A stretch of 64,000 nucleotides of DNA, taken from NCBI RefSeq assembly GCF_001028705.1, contig NZ_CP011770.1, positions 623,501 through 687,500 of the forward strand, given 5' to 3'. The position numbers were made by a program, and so were the translations under genes. The notes under the pieces were generated by a model that ran no database searches, was not told the origin of the DNA, and saw only the letters and a list, made by a program, of their open reading frames with translations. Below are positions 1-9,331 of the stretch, piece by piece. How positions within the stretch are numbered: position 1 is the first letter of the stretch; the number at the start of each line of letters is the position of its first letter. The DNA is from Croceicoccus naphthovorans (GTDB taxonomy: Bacteria; Pseudomonadota; Alphaproteobacteria; Sphingomonadales; Sphingomonadaceae).

Positions 1-1
1 G

Positions 2-982
2 CAGATCGACTTCGACCTCAGCAAGATCGACCGTGTGACCATCGTCGCCTGTGGCACCAGCTATTACGCCGGGATGGTCGCGAAATACTGGTTCGAGAAG
101 TTTGCCCGCGTGCCCGTCGACATCGATGTGGCGAGCGAGTTCCGTTACCGCGACCCGGTGCTGCCCTACTGCGGCCTCGCGCTGTTCATCTCGCAGAGCG
201 GTGAAACCGCCGATACGCTGGCCGCGCTGCGCCATTGCCGAGAGGCGGGGCAGACCATCGCGGTCGTCGTCAACGTGCCGACCAGTTCGATGGCGCGTGA
301 GGCGGACTTGTTGTTGCCCACCCATGCCGGGCCGGAAATCGGCGTTGCCTCGACCAAGGCGTTCACCTGCCAGCTGGCCGTGCTGGCCGCACTGGCCGCG
401 CATTTGGCGGTGAAGAAAGGCAAGATGGACGAGGGCGAAGAGCGAAGCGTCGTCGACCACCTGTTGGAGGCCCCCGCCTGCCTGAATGCCGCGCTGGATC
501 ATGACGAGGATATCAAGGCGATGGCGCACCTTATCGCGCCCGCGCGCGACGTCCTCTATCTGGGCCGCGGTCCGGACTTTCCGTTGGCGCTGGAAGGCGC
601 GCTGAAGCTCAAGGAAATCAGCTATATCCATGCCGAGGGTTATGCCAGCGGCGAGATGAAGCACGGCCCCATCGCGCTGATCGACGACAATGTGCCGGTC
701 ATCGTGCTGGCCCCGTCGGGCCCGTTGTTCGAAAAGACCGTGTCCAACATGCAGGAGGTGCGCGCGCGCGGCGGCAAGATCGTGCTCATTTCCGATGCCG
801 AGGGCATTGCCGAGGCGGGAGAAGGCTGCATGGCGACGATCGAGATGCCCAAGGTCCATCCGCTGATCGCGCCGTTGGTCTATGCGGTGCCGGTGCAACT
901 CCTCGCCTATCACGTCGCCTGCGTGAAGGGCACGGACGTGGATCAGCCGCGCAATCTGGCGAAAAGCGTCACCGTCGAATAG
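2..982 (+). CDS. glmS: Glutamine--fructose-6-phosphate aminotransferase (isomerizing), C-terminal part
   Basis: Partial gene: the reading frame is open from the window edge, so the N-terminal glutaminase domain lies outside. The visible 326 residues are the isomerase half with two SIS domains: the first carries GTSYYAG and SQSGETADT, the second KEISYIHAEGYASGEMKHGP, and the chain ends in the family C-terminus DVDQPRNLAKSVTVE. The enzyme makes glucosamine-6-phosphate from fructose-6-phosphate and glutamine in the cytoplasm, the entry step to UDP-GlcNAc for peptidoglycan and LPS. A terminator-like hairpin follows the stop codon directly. Identification is firm; only the 5' end is missing. Confidence 0.96.
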   Translation, partial: QIDFDLSKIDRVTIVACGTSYYAGMVAKYWFEKFARVPVDIDVASEFRYRDPVLPYCGLALFISQSGETADTLAALRHCREAGQTIAVVVNVPTSSMAREADLLLPTHAGPEIGVASTKAFTCQLAVLAALAAHLAVKKGKMDEGEERSVVDHLLEAPACLNAALDHDEDIKAMAHLIAPARDVLYLGRGPDFPLALEGALKLKEISYIHAEGYASGEMKHGPIALIDDNVPVIVLAPSGPLFEKTVSNMQEVRARGGKIVLISDAEGIAEAGEGCMATIEMPKVHPLIAPLVYAVPVQLLAYHVACVKGTDVDQPRNLAKSVTVE

Positions 983-983
983 T

Positions 984-1017
984 ACGCGCATCCGGGGTCG
1001 CTTTCCCGGCTGCGCGT
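984..1017 (+). terminator. Intrinsic terminator-like hairpin after glmS
   Basis: ACGCGCA-t-CCGGG pairs with CCCGG-c-TGCGCGT around an eight-base loop: 12 pairs with one internal mismatch, followed by TTTA. It starts two bases after the glmS stop. The T tract is short, so termination may be partial. Confidence 0.6.
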
Positions 1018-1055
1018 TTACCAAGCATCAACCCTGTTTGACTAAGCAGGGAGCC

Positions 1056-3452
1056 ATGTTCGGGTCTAGGAAAGCGGGCGGATCGAACGCCCCTCAGCAG
1101 CACGCTGTCAGCGAGGATATCGCGATGGCCGCTCCGCGCCAAGGCATGGCAGCGCGCATGATGGGCAAGATAAAGCCCTCTGACGAGCGGCCCGGACGGC
1201 TTGTCGGCCTGCAATACGGGGCGCTGGCACGCGGCGCGTGGCTGCGATTCGCGGTCTTCGTCGCGGCTTCGCTTCCGGCGGTCGCGATCTGGAAGGCCAC
1301 AGCCGGACCGATGATCGCGGGCGGCTGGTTCGTGCTGGTCGTGATGATGGCGCTGGCCCTGATGCGGACGGAACGGACGTTCGGCGATGCCGAACGCCGT
1401 CAGCTATCCGCCGACGAATTGCGCACCCACTTGGCGATGGTTGGCCTTGCGGGCGGGCTTTGGGCTGCGCCGATGATCCTGTTCTCCGATGCGCTCACCT
1501 CGGGCAGCGCGCCGCAATATGCGGTGATGGTGATGTTGGTTGGCGTCTTCGTGCTGTCGCTGTCGGTCGTGCCGACGGCGGCGCTGGTGTTCATCGGCAT
1601 CTTCGGTGTTGGCGGGGCGATCGGTCCGGTCGTCAACGGCGATTTCATGGCGGCTGCGGCGCAGTTCGCGTTCAGCGGTGTGATCGCGGGCGGTGCGCTG
1701 GCGCTGTCGCGGCTCTACCTGCGCCTGCGCCTGACCGAAGCGAGCCTTGCCGAAAAGGCCGAGACAGTCTCGCTGCTGCTGCACGAGTTCGAGGAAAACA
1801 GCGCCGACTGGCTGTGGAGCGTCGATTCGTCCCGCCGGGTGCGCGGCGTTTCGCCCCGCTTTGCCCATGCCTTGCAGATGCACCCGCACGAGGCTGACGG
1901 CCAACCGATCCTGCGCCTGATCGCGGGTGAGGGTTGGGAATCCGGCTCGCTGCCGTCGTCGCTGCGCGATCTGGCCGAGCGGCTGAAGCGCCGCGAATCG
2001 TTTTCGAACCTTATGGTGCGCGTCAACGTCGGTGGGCGCAGCCGCTGGTGGGAACTATCGGGCACGCCAAAGCATGACGAGCACGGCCAGTTCTCAGGCT
2101 TTCGCGGAGTCGGGTCCGATGTGACCGAACAACGCGAATCCGCCGAAAAGATCGCGCAACTCGCCCGCTATGACCAGCTGACCGGCCTGCCCAATCGCAT
2201 GATGCTGACAGAGGCGCTGGGCACCGCTTTGCAGCGGGCCGAACAGTGGCGCACGCGCTGCGCGTTTCTGATGATCGACCTCGACCGGTTCAAGGCGGTG
2301 AACGATACGCTTGGCCACCAGATCGGCGATGAACTTCTGGCGCAGGTATCGCGCCGTCTGCGAGTCCTGATGGGCCAGCACGATACGTGTGGGCGCCTGG
2401 GCGGTGACGAATTCGCGGTCGTGATGGCCGATGTCAACGACCGCAACGCAGTCGACCGGATGGCGCACGCGATTATCGATGTGCTGTCGAAACCCTACGA
2501 CGTCGATCATCACACGCTTTACGTCGGGGCGTCGGTAGGCTCCGCCGTTGGACCGCGCGATGCGCGCACGGTCGAAACGCTGATGCGCAACGCCGACCTC
2601 GCGCTCTATCGGTCCAAGGACGAAGGCGGCGGCAGCCACTTTGCCTACGAACCGCAGATGCACGCCCATGCCGAGGAACGCCGCAAGCTGGAATTTGCGC
2701 TGCGCCACTCGTTGGAGCGGGATGAACTGACGTTGGCGTTCCAGCCGGTGGTCGATGCGACGACCGAGCAGATCATGAGCTTCGAGGCGCTGCTCCGCTG
2801 GAACTCCGCCGAATTCGGCCCGGTCAGTCCGGCCAAGTTTATCCCGATTGCTGAAGACACGCGCCTGATCGTTCCCATCGGCGAATGGGCACTGCGCCGC
2901 GCGTGTGAGGAAGCGGCGCGCTGGCCCAGCCATATCCGCATTGCGGTGAATGTTTCGGCGGAGCAAATGCTCGACGCCAGCTTTGCCAGCACTGTCGTTT
3001 CGGCCTTGGCCAGCAGTGGGTTGGCCGCGGAACGGCTGGAGCTGGAGGTGACCGAATCGATCTTCCTGCGTGATGGGGGCGCGGCGCAGAATACGCTGAG
3101 CCAGATCCAGTCACTGGGCTGCGGTATCGCGCTCGACGATTTCGGGACCGGTTATTCGTCGCTGGGATATTTGCGCAACAACCGCTTCACCACGATCAAG
3201 ATCGACCGTTCCTTCGTAACGGGAGCGGCCAAGGACAGCCCCGAATCGCTGGCCATCATCCGCGCCGTCGTCGCCATGGCCGATGCGCTGGACATGACCA
3301 CCACGGCGGAAGGCGTGGAAAGCGAACGCGAGCTGGACCGTATCCGCCAACTGGGCTGCACCAAGATCCAGGGCTTCCTGTTCGGTCGTCCGATGGGGGC
3401 TATGGAAGCGCAGGCGCTGCTGGCGCGCGATGCGGATCGCAAGATTGCTTAA
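1056..3452 (+). CDS. Membrane-bound PAS-GGDEF-EAL cyclic-di-GMP signalling protein
   Basis: 798 residues from ATG 1056; a TTG at 1038 would add six residues but has no ribosome site. The N-terminal third has about six hydrophobic segments (roughly residues 55-220), followed by a PAS-like sensor region (about 240-365). The GGDEF domain has an intact GGDEF at residues 449-453 and the EAL domain has EAL at 577 with DDFGTGYSSL and EGVE downstream. Both c-di-GMP synthesis and hydrolysis are therefore possible from sequence. The allosteric I-site position five residues before GGDEF reads GQHD instead of RxxD, so product inhibition is probably absent. It sits alone between glmS and the convergent chaA. 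Confidence 0.93.
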   Translation: MFGSRKAGGSNAPQQHAVSEDIAMAAPRQGMAARMMGKIKPSDERPGRLVGLQYGALARGAWLRFAVFVAASLPAVAIWKATAGPMIAGGWFVLVVMMALALMRTERTFGDAERRQLSADELRTHLAMVGLAGGLWAAPMILFSDALTSGSAPQYAVMVMLVGVFVLSLSVVPTAALVFIGIFGVGGAIGPVVNGDFMAAAAQFAFSGVIAGGALALSRLYLRLRLTEASLAEKAETVSLLLHEFEENSADWLWSVDSSRRVRGVSPRFAHALQMHPHEADGQPILRLIAGEGWESGSLPSSLRDLAERLKRRESFSNLMVRVNVGGRSRWWELSGTPKHDEHGQFSGFRGVGSDVTEQRESAEKIAQLARYDQLTGLPNRMMLTEALGTALQRAEQWRTRCAFLMIDLDRFKAVNDTLGHQIGDELLAQVSRRLRVLMGQHDTCGRLGGDEFAVVMADVNDRNAVDRMAHAIIDVLSKPYDVDHHTLYVGASVGSAVGPRDARTVETLMRNADLALYRSKDEGGGSHFAYEPQMHAHAEERRKLEFALRHSLERDELTLAFQPVVDATTEQIMSFEALLRWNSAEFGPVSPAKFIPIAEDTRLIVPIGEWALRRACEEAARWPSHIRIAVNVSAEQMLDASFASTVVSALASSGLAAERLELEVTESIFLRDGGAAQNTLSQIQSLGCGIALDDFGTGYSSLGYLRNNRFTTIKIDRSFVTGAAKDSPESLAIIRAVVAMADALDMTTTAEGVESERELDRIRQLGCTKIQGFLFGRPMGAMEAQALLARDADRKIA

Positions 3453-3466
3453 ACCGGCTAACGCCC

Positions 3467-4606
3467 TCAGGGCACGATCGTGGTGAACAAATAAACGCCA
3501 AAGATCACCAAATGGACCATGCCTTGCAGAATGGTAGTCCGTCCGGTGGCAAGCGATTGGGTCGTCACCAGTAATGTCAACAAAAGCAGTACGATTCCCT
3601 TCGCGCTCAGACCCAGAGCGATGGGAAGGTCGATCATGATCGAAACGACCGCGACCGCGGGGATTGTCAGGCCGATTGTAGCAAGTGCCGATCCAAGCGC
3701 GAGGTTCAGGCTGGTTTGAAGGCGGTTCGCCAGCGCTGCGCGTGTTGCGGCGATCCCTTCGGGCGCAAGAACGAGCGCAGCGATTGTTACGCCGACAAGG
3801 GCCCGCGGAAGGCCTGCCCCTTCGAATGCAGCGTCCAAGGGGCCGGAAAGCGCCTTTGCAAGCAGGACCACTGACCCCAGGCTCACGACCAAGAGGCCCG
3901 CCGAAACTAAAGCCTGAGGGGAAGAGATCGGATCGGTTGCCGATTCCGCTTCTCCCTGGCTCGAAATGGTCTTGGCGCTCGACGGGCGAAGGAAATACTC
4001 CCTGTGCCTGACCGTCTGGACCGTCACGAAGGTCACGTAGAGAATCAACGAAACTGTGGCGACGAATGCCAGCTGAGACGTCGAGTAGGCGGGCCCCGGC
4101 TCACTTATGGTGTAGTTCGGCAGGACCAAGCTGAGTACGGTGAGGGCCGAGAGAGTCGCGAGAGCCGCGCTGACGCCGGTCTGGCGAAACGATTGTTCCC
4201 GGTGTCTGAGCCCTCCGATCAAAAGGCACAGACCAACCAGCAGGTTAAGGATGATCATGACCGCTGCGATAACGGTATCGCGCGCAAGCGTCGCCGCGCC
4301 TTCCGCCGATCCTAGCATCAGCGTCACAATCAATCCTACCTCGAGAACTGTAACGGCCAAGGCCAGCACCAGTGTTCCCAATGGTTCACCAACCTTGTGA
4401 GCAATCACTTCGGCGTGGTGGACAGCAGCCATGATCGTGCCGGCGAGGACGAAGCCGGTCAGCAATACAGGTGGAGATACAAAAAAGGTCGCTGCCACCG
4501 TAAACAAAGCGATCAGGGGGACCAGCCACGACAAATGTATGATGAGGCGCGACGCTAGCGCGTTATCCCTTCCGGGATCCGAGTTGGTTTCGCGGGCCGG
4601 GATCAC
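3467..4606 (-). CDS. chaA: ChaA-type Ca2+(Na+)/H+ antiporter
   Basis: 379 residues with about eleven hydrophobic segments, close to the family length (366 in E. coli). The CaCA-family first alpha-repeat is clear at residues 62-92 ([20 protein letters not shown] followed by LAVTVLEVG). The second repeat lies near residues 265-310 with [12 protein letters not shown] and [17 protein letters not shown]. It would exchange Ca2+ or Na+ for protons across the inner membrane. The GTG start (4606-4604) overlaps the purQ stop, so it is the last gene of the purS-purQ unit, though no functional link to purine synthesis is known. Base composition looks less GC-rich than its neighbours, which could indicate later insertion behind purQ. 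Confidence 0.88.
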   Translation of the reverse strand: MIPARETNSDPGRDNALASRLIIHLSWLVPLIALFTVAATFFVSPPVLLTGFVLAGTIMAAVHHAEVIAHKVGEPLGTLVLALAVTVLEVGLIVTLMLGSAEGAATLARDTVIAAVMIILNLLVGLCLLIGGLRHREQSFRQTGVSAALATLSALTVLSLVLPNYTISEPGPAYSTSQLAFVATVSLILYVTFVTVQTVRHREYFLRPSSAKTISSQGEAESATDPISSPQALVSAGLLVVSLGSVVLLAKALSGPLDAAFEGAGLPRALVGVTIAALVLAPEGIAATRAALANRLQTSLNLALGSALATIGLTIPAVAVVSIMIDLPIALGLSAKGIVLLLLTLLVTTQSLATGRTTILQGMVHLVIFGVYLFTTIVP

Positions 4607-5280
4607 CCGACACTCAACCCCTCGAACACGCTCTCGAACAGCGCGCGGCCATCGTCACCGCCTTGCGCGGCTTCGATCATGCGTTCGGGGTGCGGCATCA
4701 TGCCCAGCACGTTGCCTTTGGCGTTCAGCACGCCGGCGATATCGCGGGCCGAACCGTTGGGGTTCTGCGCATAGCGGAACGCCACCTGGCCTTCGCCCTC
4801 CAACCGGTCCAGCGTATCTTCATCGGCATAATAGTTGCCGTCATGATGCGCGACGGGGATCAGGATTTCCTCTCCGGCCTGATACTTCGCGGTGAACAGC
4901 GAACTGTCGTTGCCGACGATCAGCGGCACGTCGCGGCAGACGAAGTGGATGCCCGCATTGCGCATCAATGCGCCGGGCAGCAGGCCTGTTTCGGTCAGGA
5001 TCTGGAACCCGTTGCACACGCCCAGCACGGGCACGCCGCGTCCTGCAGCCTCTGCCACCGCGCGCATCACCCGGCTGTTCGCCGCCATAGCGCCCGAACG
5101 CAGGTAGTCGCCGTAGGAAAAACCGCCAGGTACCGCGATGAAATCGAGTCCATCGGGCAGGGCGGCGTCGCCGTGCCAGATGCGCGTGGCGGGCTTGCCC
5201 GATACCGCCTCTATCGCGACGGCCATGTCGCGGTCGCAGTTGGAGCCGGGGAAAGTGATGACGCCGGCGGTGAAGCTCAT
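4603..5280 (-). CDS. purQ: Phosphoribosylformylglycinamidine synthase, glutaminase subunit
   Basis: 225-residue class-I glutamine amidotransferase beginning [18 protein letters not shown]. The nucleophile is Cys89 in [11 protein letters not shown] and the His/Glu pair is H197/E199 in MPHPERM. PurQ supplies ammonia to PurL for conversion of FGAR to FGAM, the fourth step of purine synthesis, in a complex with PurS. An upstream in-frame extension was dropped because it reads through purS; ATG 5280 lies one base after the purS stop. purL itself is not in this window. Identification is firm. Confidence 0.96.
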   Translation of the reverse strand: MSFTAGVITFPGSNCDRDMAVAIEAVSGKPATRIWHGDAALPDGLDFIAVPGGFSYGDYLRSGAMAANSRVMRAVAEAAGRGVPVLGVCNGFQILTETGLLPGALMRNAGIHFVCRDVPLIVGNDSSLFTAKYQAGEEILIPVAHHDGNYYADEDTLDRLEGEGQVAFRYAQNPNGSARDIAGVLNAKGNVLGMMPHPERMIEAAQGGDDGRALFESVFEGLSVG

Positions 5281-5281
5281 C

Positions 5282-5515
5282 TCAGCCGACCTTTTCGATG
5301 CGGTAGTTTTCGATGACCATGTTGGCGAGCAGTTTGCGGCACATGTCGTCCAGCGCCTCGTCACTCGTGTCGTCGGCCACGTCGAGCGCGATCAGGCGGC
5401 CGGCGCGCACGTCATTCACGCCCGCAAAGCCCAGCCCTTCCAGCGCATGATGGATCGCGCGGCCTTGCGGATCGAGCACACCGGGCTTCAGGCTGACGTG
5501 GACGTTGACCTTCAT
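5282..5515 (-). CDS. purS: Phosphoribosylformylglycinamidine synthase subunit PurS
   Basis: 77 residues, the usual PurS size, beginning [18 protein letters not shown] and containing the family segment [13 protein letters not shown]. PurS bridges PurL and PurQ in the small-type FGAM synthase. The gene ends one base before the purQ ATG, indicating translational coupling. It is the first gene of purS-purQ-chaA. The upstream gene (DUF4168 protein) is separated by 168 bases that hold a terminator. Confidence 0.95.
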   Translation of the reverse strand: MKVNVHVSLKPGVLDPQGRAIHHALEGLGFAGVNDVRAGRLIALDVADDTSDEALDDMCRKLLANMVIENYRIEKVG

Positions 5516-5630
5516 GGGAAGGGGCCTTTCGAAAATCGCTGGAATCAGAGGAATTCGCGCCGCCTATGCCGAAAGCGCCGCGCGGGCACAAGGCACGCCC
5601 GCCCGCGAACCGGCATCCACGCACAAAAAA

Positions 5631-5655
5631 GGCCCCGATCCAGCGGATCGAGGCC
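5631..5655 (-). terminator. Intrinsic terminator downstream of the DUF4168 gene
   Basis: GGCC-c-CGATCC / GGATCG-a-GGCC forms a near-perfect hairpin. On the minus strand it is followed by six T residues (A tract at 5625-5630 on the plus strand), a good rho-independent terminator for the gene ending at 5684. It separates that gene from purS. The plus-strand flank CTTCTTT would allow weak action in the other direction. Confidence 0.75.
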
Positions 5656-5683
5656 CTTCTTTGCGTGCATCGCGATCAGGCGA

Positions 5684-6124
5684 TCAGCCGCCAGCCTGCT
5701 CTTCCGAAGCCTCGGCAGCTTCAGGCGAAGCGGCGGGGGCCGGGCGGCGGGCGAACGCTTCGGCCAGACGGTCCTTCAGCGCTTCGTCGCTCTGCGACTT
5801 GGTGGCGATTTCGTTGAACTTCGTGGCGTCGAGGCCGCTGCCGTTCACGGCTTCGACCATGGCGGCTTGCTTCTGCTCTGCAGTCAGGGTCGCGTCCTGC
5901 GCGATTTCGTTCACCTTCGTGGCGGCGATGGCGAACTGGTCCAGTTCGGCGTCGGAAATCGGGGCTGCGGCTTCGGCAGCAGCTTCCTTCGCCGGGGCGA
6001 CGGCGGGGGCTTCTGCGGTAGTCGCTTCGGGCGCGGCGGTATCGGCAGCGGCTTCAGCCTGGGCCAGCGCCGGGGTTGCGGCCAAGCCGGCGACGATCGC
6101 GGCGGTGGTCAGCAGTTTCTTCAT
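5684..6124 (-). CDS. Secreted DUF4168-family protein
   Basis: 146 residues from ATG 6124, chosen because GGAG lies 11 bases upstream and MKKLLTTAAIVAGLAATPALA is a typical Sec signal peptide ending in an AxA-type site; an ATG at 6145 lacks a ribosome site. After the signal comes an Ala/Glu/Pro-rich low-complexity linker. The DUF4168-like domain follows (about 65-125) with ISDAELDQFAIAATKVNEIA, LTAEQKQAAMVEAV and the repeated motif FNEIA. The protein is likely periplasmic. The molecular function of the family is not established. It is flanked by a terminator downstream and an AT-rich leader upstream, so it is a single-gene unit. Confidence 0.75.
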   Translation of the reverse strand: MKKLLTTAAIVAGLAATPALAQAEAAADTAAPEATTAEAPAVAPAKEAAAEAAAPISDAELDQFAIAATKVNEIAQDATLTAEQKQAAMVEAVNGSGLDATKFNEIATKSQSDEALKDRLAEAFARRPAPAASPEAAEASEEQAGG

Positions 6125-6244
6125 GATTAGGCTTGCTCCGTCCAAAAGGGAGCTAGCTTTTCGCGGCCATGGCCGAAGTGATCAACCGATCGCACCATGA
6201 ACCGTGCCTGACATACGATGAGTCGTTGGATGGTCCTGAATGAT

Positions 6245-6275
6245 ATCTTAATAAAACCAAATATCAAGTAGTCAA
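6245..6275 (-). promoter_or_regulatory. Candidate promoter for the DUF4168 gene in an AT-rich leader
   Basis: On the minus strand TTGACT (6275-6270) is followed after 19 bases by TAAGAT (6250-6245). The spacing is longer than ideal. The surrounding 6230-6380 is clearly AT-rich compared with the rest of the window. The leader from here to ATG 6124 would be about 115 bases. No other gene or RNA was recognised in 6125-6404. Confidence 0.3.
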
Positions 6276-6404
6276 AAGAACCGTACAAACACAGTTATCA
6301 AAGTAATCAGATTGATACTTGTTTGACTTGCATCATATCAAAATTCGAGATGACAATAATACGCGATCTTACTTCGTCACCACTTGGCCAGAACTTGATC
6401 GGTT

Positions 6405-9314
6405 TCAGGGCAGGTCCGGTTCCGCAGCGGCACGAGGAATGGCGATCAGGTCCACCGAGCCGCCTTCCGGCAACCAGCGTCTTGCCGCGGCTTGCAGATC
6501 TTCGGCCGTGATCGACATGATTCGCGTGCGATATTGCGCAAACCGTTCGACCCGGTCGGGCTGGCTTTGCGCGCGATCGGCAAGGTTCAGCCAGGTGCCG
6601 TTGGTCTTCAGGGCGTTGTCGTACTTTTCCAGCAGAGGCTGACGCGCGCGTTGCAGAATGTCGTCCGGCACCGGCGCGTCGCGCATGGTGGCCAGAGTGC
6701 TGTCCACCTCGGCCATCGTGGCGGGTACTTGCGACATGTCGACGCCGATGTTCAGCAGGAAGAACCCGAAATCGTCGTAAGTCCGGCTCATCGAACTGCC
6801 GACGCCGGGCGAATAGGTCTGGCCCAGTTTCTCGCGTATTTCCTGATTCAGCTCGATCTGCGTGACGGCTTCCAGCAGTTCCAGCGTGGCTGTCAGTTCG
6901 GGGTCGGCATCGTCGGTGGTGGGAAAGAATACGCGGATCAGGGCCTGATCGGGCTCGCCATCGTGGCGCAGGAATACGGGGCCGCGCCTTGCGGTAAAGC
7001 TGCGTTCGCGGGCCGCAGTCCGGTCCCGGAATTCCGCCTCTCTTTCGGGCAGGGCGCCAAAGGTGCGCGCAACGTCGGCGATGGCCGCGTCCTCGTCAAA
7101 GTCGCCGACAAGCGCGATTTCGATGGCGCCATGATCCAGCCTGTCGGTGATCGCCTCGCGTCCGTCGGAAAAGTCCAGCGCCTGATAGAATTCGATCGGC
7201 GCGGTCGTAAAGCGCGGGTCGCCGTCGGCGATCACCGCCAACTGGTGTGTCGACATCGCGGCGCTGGGGGTCGCCTCCATCCGGGCGAAACGGTCGGGCA
7301 GGCTGTTGCGATAGGCGCTGATCGCCTCTGGCCGCCAACCGGGATCGGTGACGAAGGCGGTCAGCAACTGCAGTTGCAGGTCGAGATCGCGCGGCGTTGT
7401 AACGCGGGTACTGACGAAGCTGTCGCCCGCGGGTCCGAAATCGAGCGCGACGCTCTTGCCTGCAAGGATCGAATCGAGTTCGTCGGCGCTGTGCTTGCCC
7501 AGGCCGCCGCGCGGCATCCACGGAACAAGTTCGACGGCACGGGGATTGTCGCGCGTCGAAAGCAGGTAGCCGCCGTCGAGCGAAACGCGCACGAAAACGC
7601 GGTCCTTGGACAAGTCGTTGGTTTTCAGGTTCAGCCGGACGTTGTTTGCAAAGGTAATCGTGCGGATGCCGTAAATCGGTTCGCGCACATCGCTGACGAC
7701 CGTGCCGGCGGGGCCGAAATCGCCATAGGCGAAGCTCTCTGCCTCTGGCGGCGAGACGTCGGTCATCGGGGCTTGCATCGCATTCACCCACGCGGCGCGG
7801 ATCGCGCCCGCGCCGCCGGTCGGTTCTGTCTTGCCCGAAAAGCGCAGCATCCCGTTGTCGAGCGGGACCGACACTTTCTTCAGCGCGGCCAGCACGTTTT
7901 CCGGCGTGATTTCCGACGAAAGTTCGTTGAACCGGTCCAGCCCGGTGCTGGGCAGGGTCGGCACTTTGCCCTCGTCGAAGAAATCCTCAAGCACGGCGAT
8001 CAGCGCGCGATTGCTGCGCGTGGCTTCCCCGGCGGCGGCGTCTTCCAGCGACGTGCGGAATTTCGCGACCTGTTCGGCCACTTCCGCCTGGCTGAAGCCG
8101 CCAGCCATCGCGCGGCGATATTCGGTCGCTGCGGCGGTCAGCCCGCGTTCCCAGCCGCCTTCGGTGGTGTTGACGCTCAACCGCGTGATCCGGCCGATGC
8201 GGAAGACATCCTCGCTGCCGATAGAGGCGGACTTGAACGGTGGCTCTTCCTGCCGCGCCAGCCGGACCAGCCTGCGGTTGATGATCGCGTGGCCGAGATA
8301 GGCCAGAACGTCCTGCTTGCGCTTTTCCAGCGTATCGGGCGCAGGATCGAACGCGCCTTGGCGCGTGACGGTGACGTTCTCGGGCAGCGCGGGGTTCAGG
8401 TGAATGTCGACCGCCGGTTCGCGCGCCAGGTCTACGGTGCCATAGGACCGCTGCGTCACCGGCGCATCGGGTGCCTGCCAACTGGCGAAGCGCTTACGAA
8501 TTTCCGCCTCGACCGCGTCCGGCGCGAAGTCGCCGATGACCATCAGCTGCGCCATTTCCGGGCGATAGTTCCGTTGCCAGAACGCCTTCAGGTTGGTCCC
8601 GTTCGCGGCATTGAGCGTTTCCAGCGTGCCGATCGGCAGGCGATCCGGGTAGCTGGCATCGGGCGATTCGAAGGCGATCTTGTCGACGAAATTGACGAAG
8701 CCATAAGTGTTGCCCTCGCGCCGTTCGGATAGGACGATGCCGCGTTCGCGGTCCACTGCCGCGTCGTTGAAGGTCAGCTCGCTCGCGGTTTCGCGCATCA
8801 GCATCAGCGCGGTATCGAGCAAGTCCGCGTCATTGCGCGGCAGGCTCAGCTTATAAGTCGTGGAAACAAACCCGGTCGATGCGTTGGTGTCCGCGCCAAA
8901 GGCCAGACCCTTACGCTCCAACAGGGCGATCATCTCGCCTTCGGGCACATTGGTCGATCCGTTGAACGCCATGTGCTCTACAAAGTGGGCATAGCCCTGT
9001 TCTTCGGCGCTTTCATCCAGCGACCCGACGTCGAACCGCAACCGCACCTCCGCCGTTCCTGCGGGTGTCGCATTGGGGCGGATCACATAGGACAGGCCAT
9101 TAGGCAGCCGCCCGAAGCGCATTGCAGGATCGGGCGGCAGGTCGCTTTGCGCCAGCATCTGTTCGAACGGGGGTAATCCCGATTGCGATGGCTTGGCATG
9201 GGTTGCCGCGGCAGCGACCGGCGTTGCCGGATCGATGCCTTGCGGAACGGTTGCGCACGAAGAGAGGAGCAGCGCGCCCAGCGCTGCGCCGATGGCCTTT
9301 GCCCTGATGTTCAT
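6405..9314 (-). CDS. M16 (insulinase/PqqL-like) zinc metalloprotease, lipoprotein
   Basis: 969 residues. The N-terminus ends a hydrophobic stretch in LLSSC, a lipobox, so the mature protein is probably lipid-anchored in the envelope. The inverted zinc motif HFVEH (HxxEH, in YAHFVEHMAFNGS, near residue 110) shows an active first M16 domain. The second half has the M16 C-terminal fold without a second HxxEH, as in PqqL-type proteases where two halves form a clamshell. The family degrades peptides; the substrate here is unknown. The gene starts 17 bases after the purC stop with AAAGGG four bases before ATG, suggesting co-transcription with purC. Confidence 0.88.
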   Translation of the reverse strand: MNIRAKAIGAALGALLLSSCATVPQGIDPATPVAAAATHAKPSQSGLPPFEQMLAQSDLPPDPAMRFGRLPNGLSYVIRPNATPAGTAEVRLRFDVGSLDESAEEQGYAHFVEHMAFNGSTNVPEGEMIALLERKGLAFGADTNASTGFVSTTYKLSLPRNDADLLDTALMLMRETASELTFNDAAVDRERGIVLSERREGNTYGFVNFVDKIAFESPDASYPDRLPIGTLETLNAANGTNLKAFWQRNYRPEMAQLMVIGDFAPDAVEAEIRKRFASWQAPDAPVTQRSYGTVDLAREPAVDIHLNPALPENVTVTRQGAFDPAPDTLEKRKQDVLAYLGHAIINRRLVRLARQEEPPFKSASIGSEDVFRIGRITRLSVNTTEGGWERGLTAAATEYRRAMAGGFSQAEVAEQVAKFRTSLEDAAAGEATRSNRALIAVLEDFFDEGKVPTLPSTGLDRFNELSSEITPENVLAALKKVSVPLDNGMLRFSGKTEPTGGAGAIRAAWVNAMQAPMTDVSPPEAESFAYGDFGPAGTVVSDVREPIYGIRTITFANNVRLNLKTNDLSKDRVFVRVSLDGGYLLSTRDNPRAVELVPWMPRGGLGKHSADELDSILAGKSVALDFGPAGDSFVSTRVTTPRDLDLQLQLLTAFVTDPGWRPEAISAYRNSLPDRFARMEATPSAAMSTHQLAVIADGDPRFTTAPIEFYQALDFSDGREAITDRLDHGAIEIALVGDFDEDAAIADVARTFGALPEREAEFRDRTAARERSFTARRGPVFLRHDGEPDQALIRVFFPTTDDADPELTATLELLEAVTQIELNQEIREKLGQTYSPGVGSSMSRTYDDFGFFLLNIGVDMSQVPATMAEVDSTLATMRDAPVPDDILQRARQPLLEKYDNALKTNGTWLNLADRAQSQPDRVERFAQYRTRIMSITAEDLQAAARRWLPEGGSVDLIAIPRAAAEPDLP

Positions 9315-9331
9315 GCGACCCTTTGTAGTGA

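Noticed and set aside
5425..5630. Possible small gene between purS and the DUF4168 gene
   Set aside because: Frames there overlap purS or the terminator and lack ribosome sites and conserved features.
6492..8732. Long plus-strand open frame (746 codons) opposite the M16 protease
   Set aside because: It is antisense to a well-supported protease gene, has low-complexity Arg/Gly/His composition and no recognisable motif; long antisense frames are expected in high-GC codon bias.
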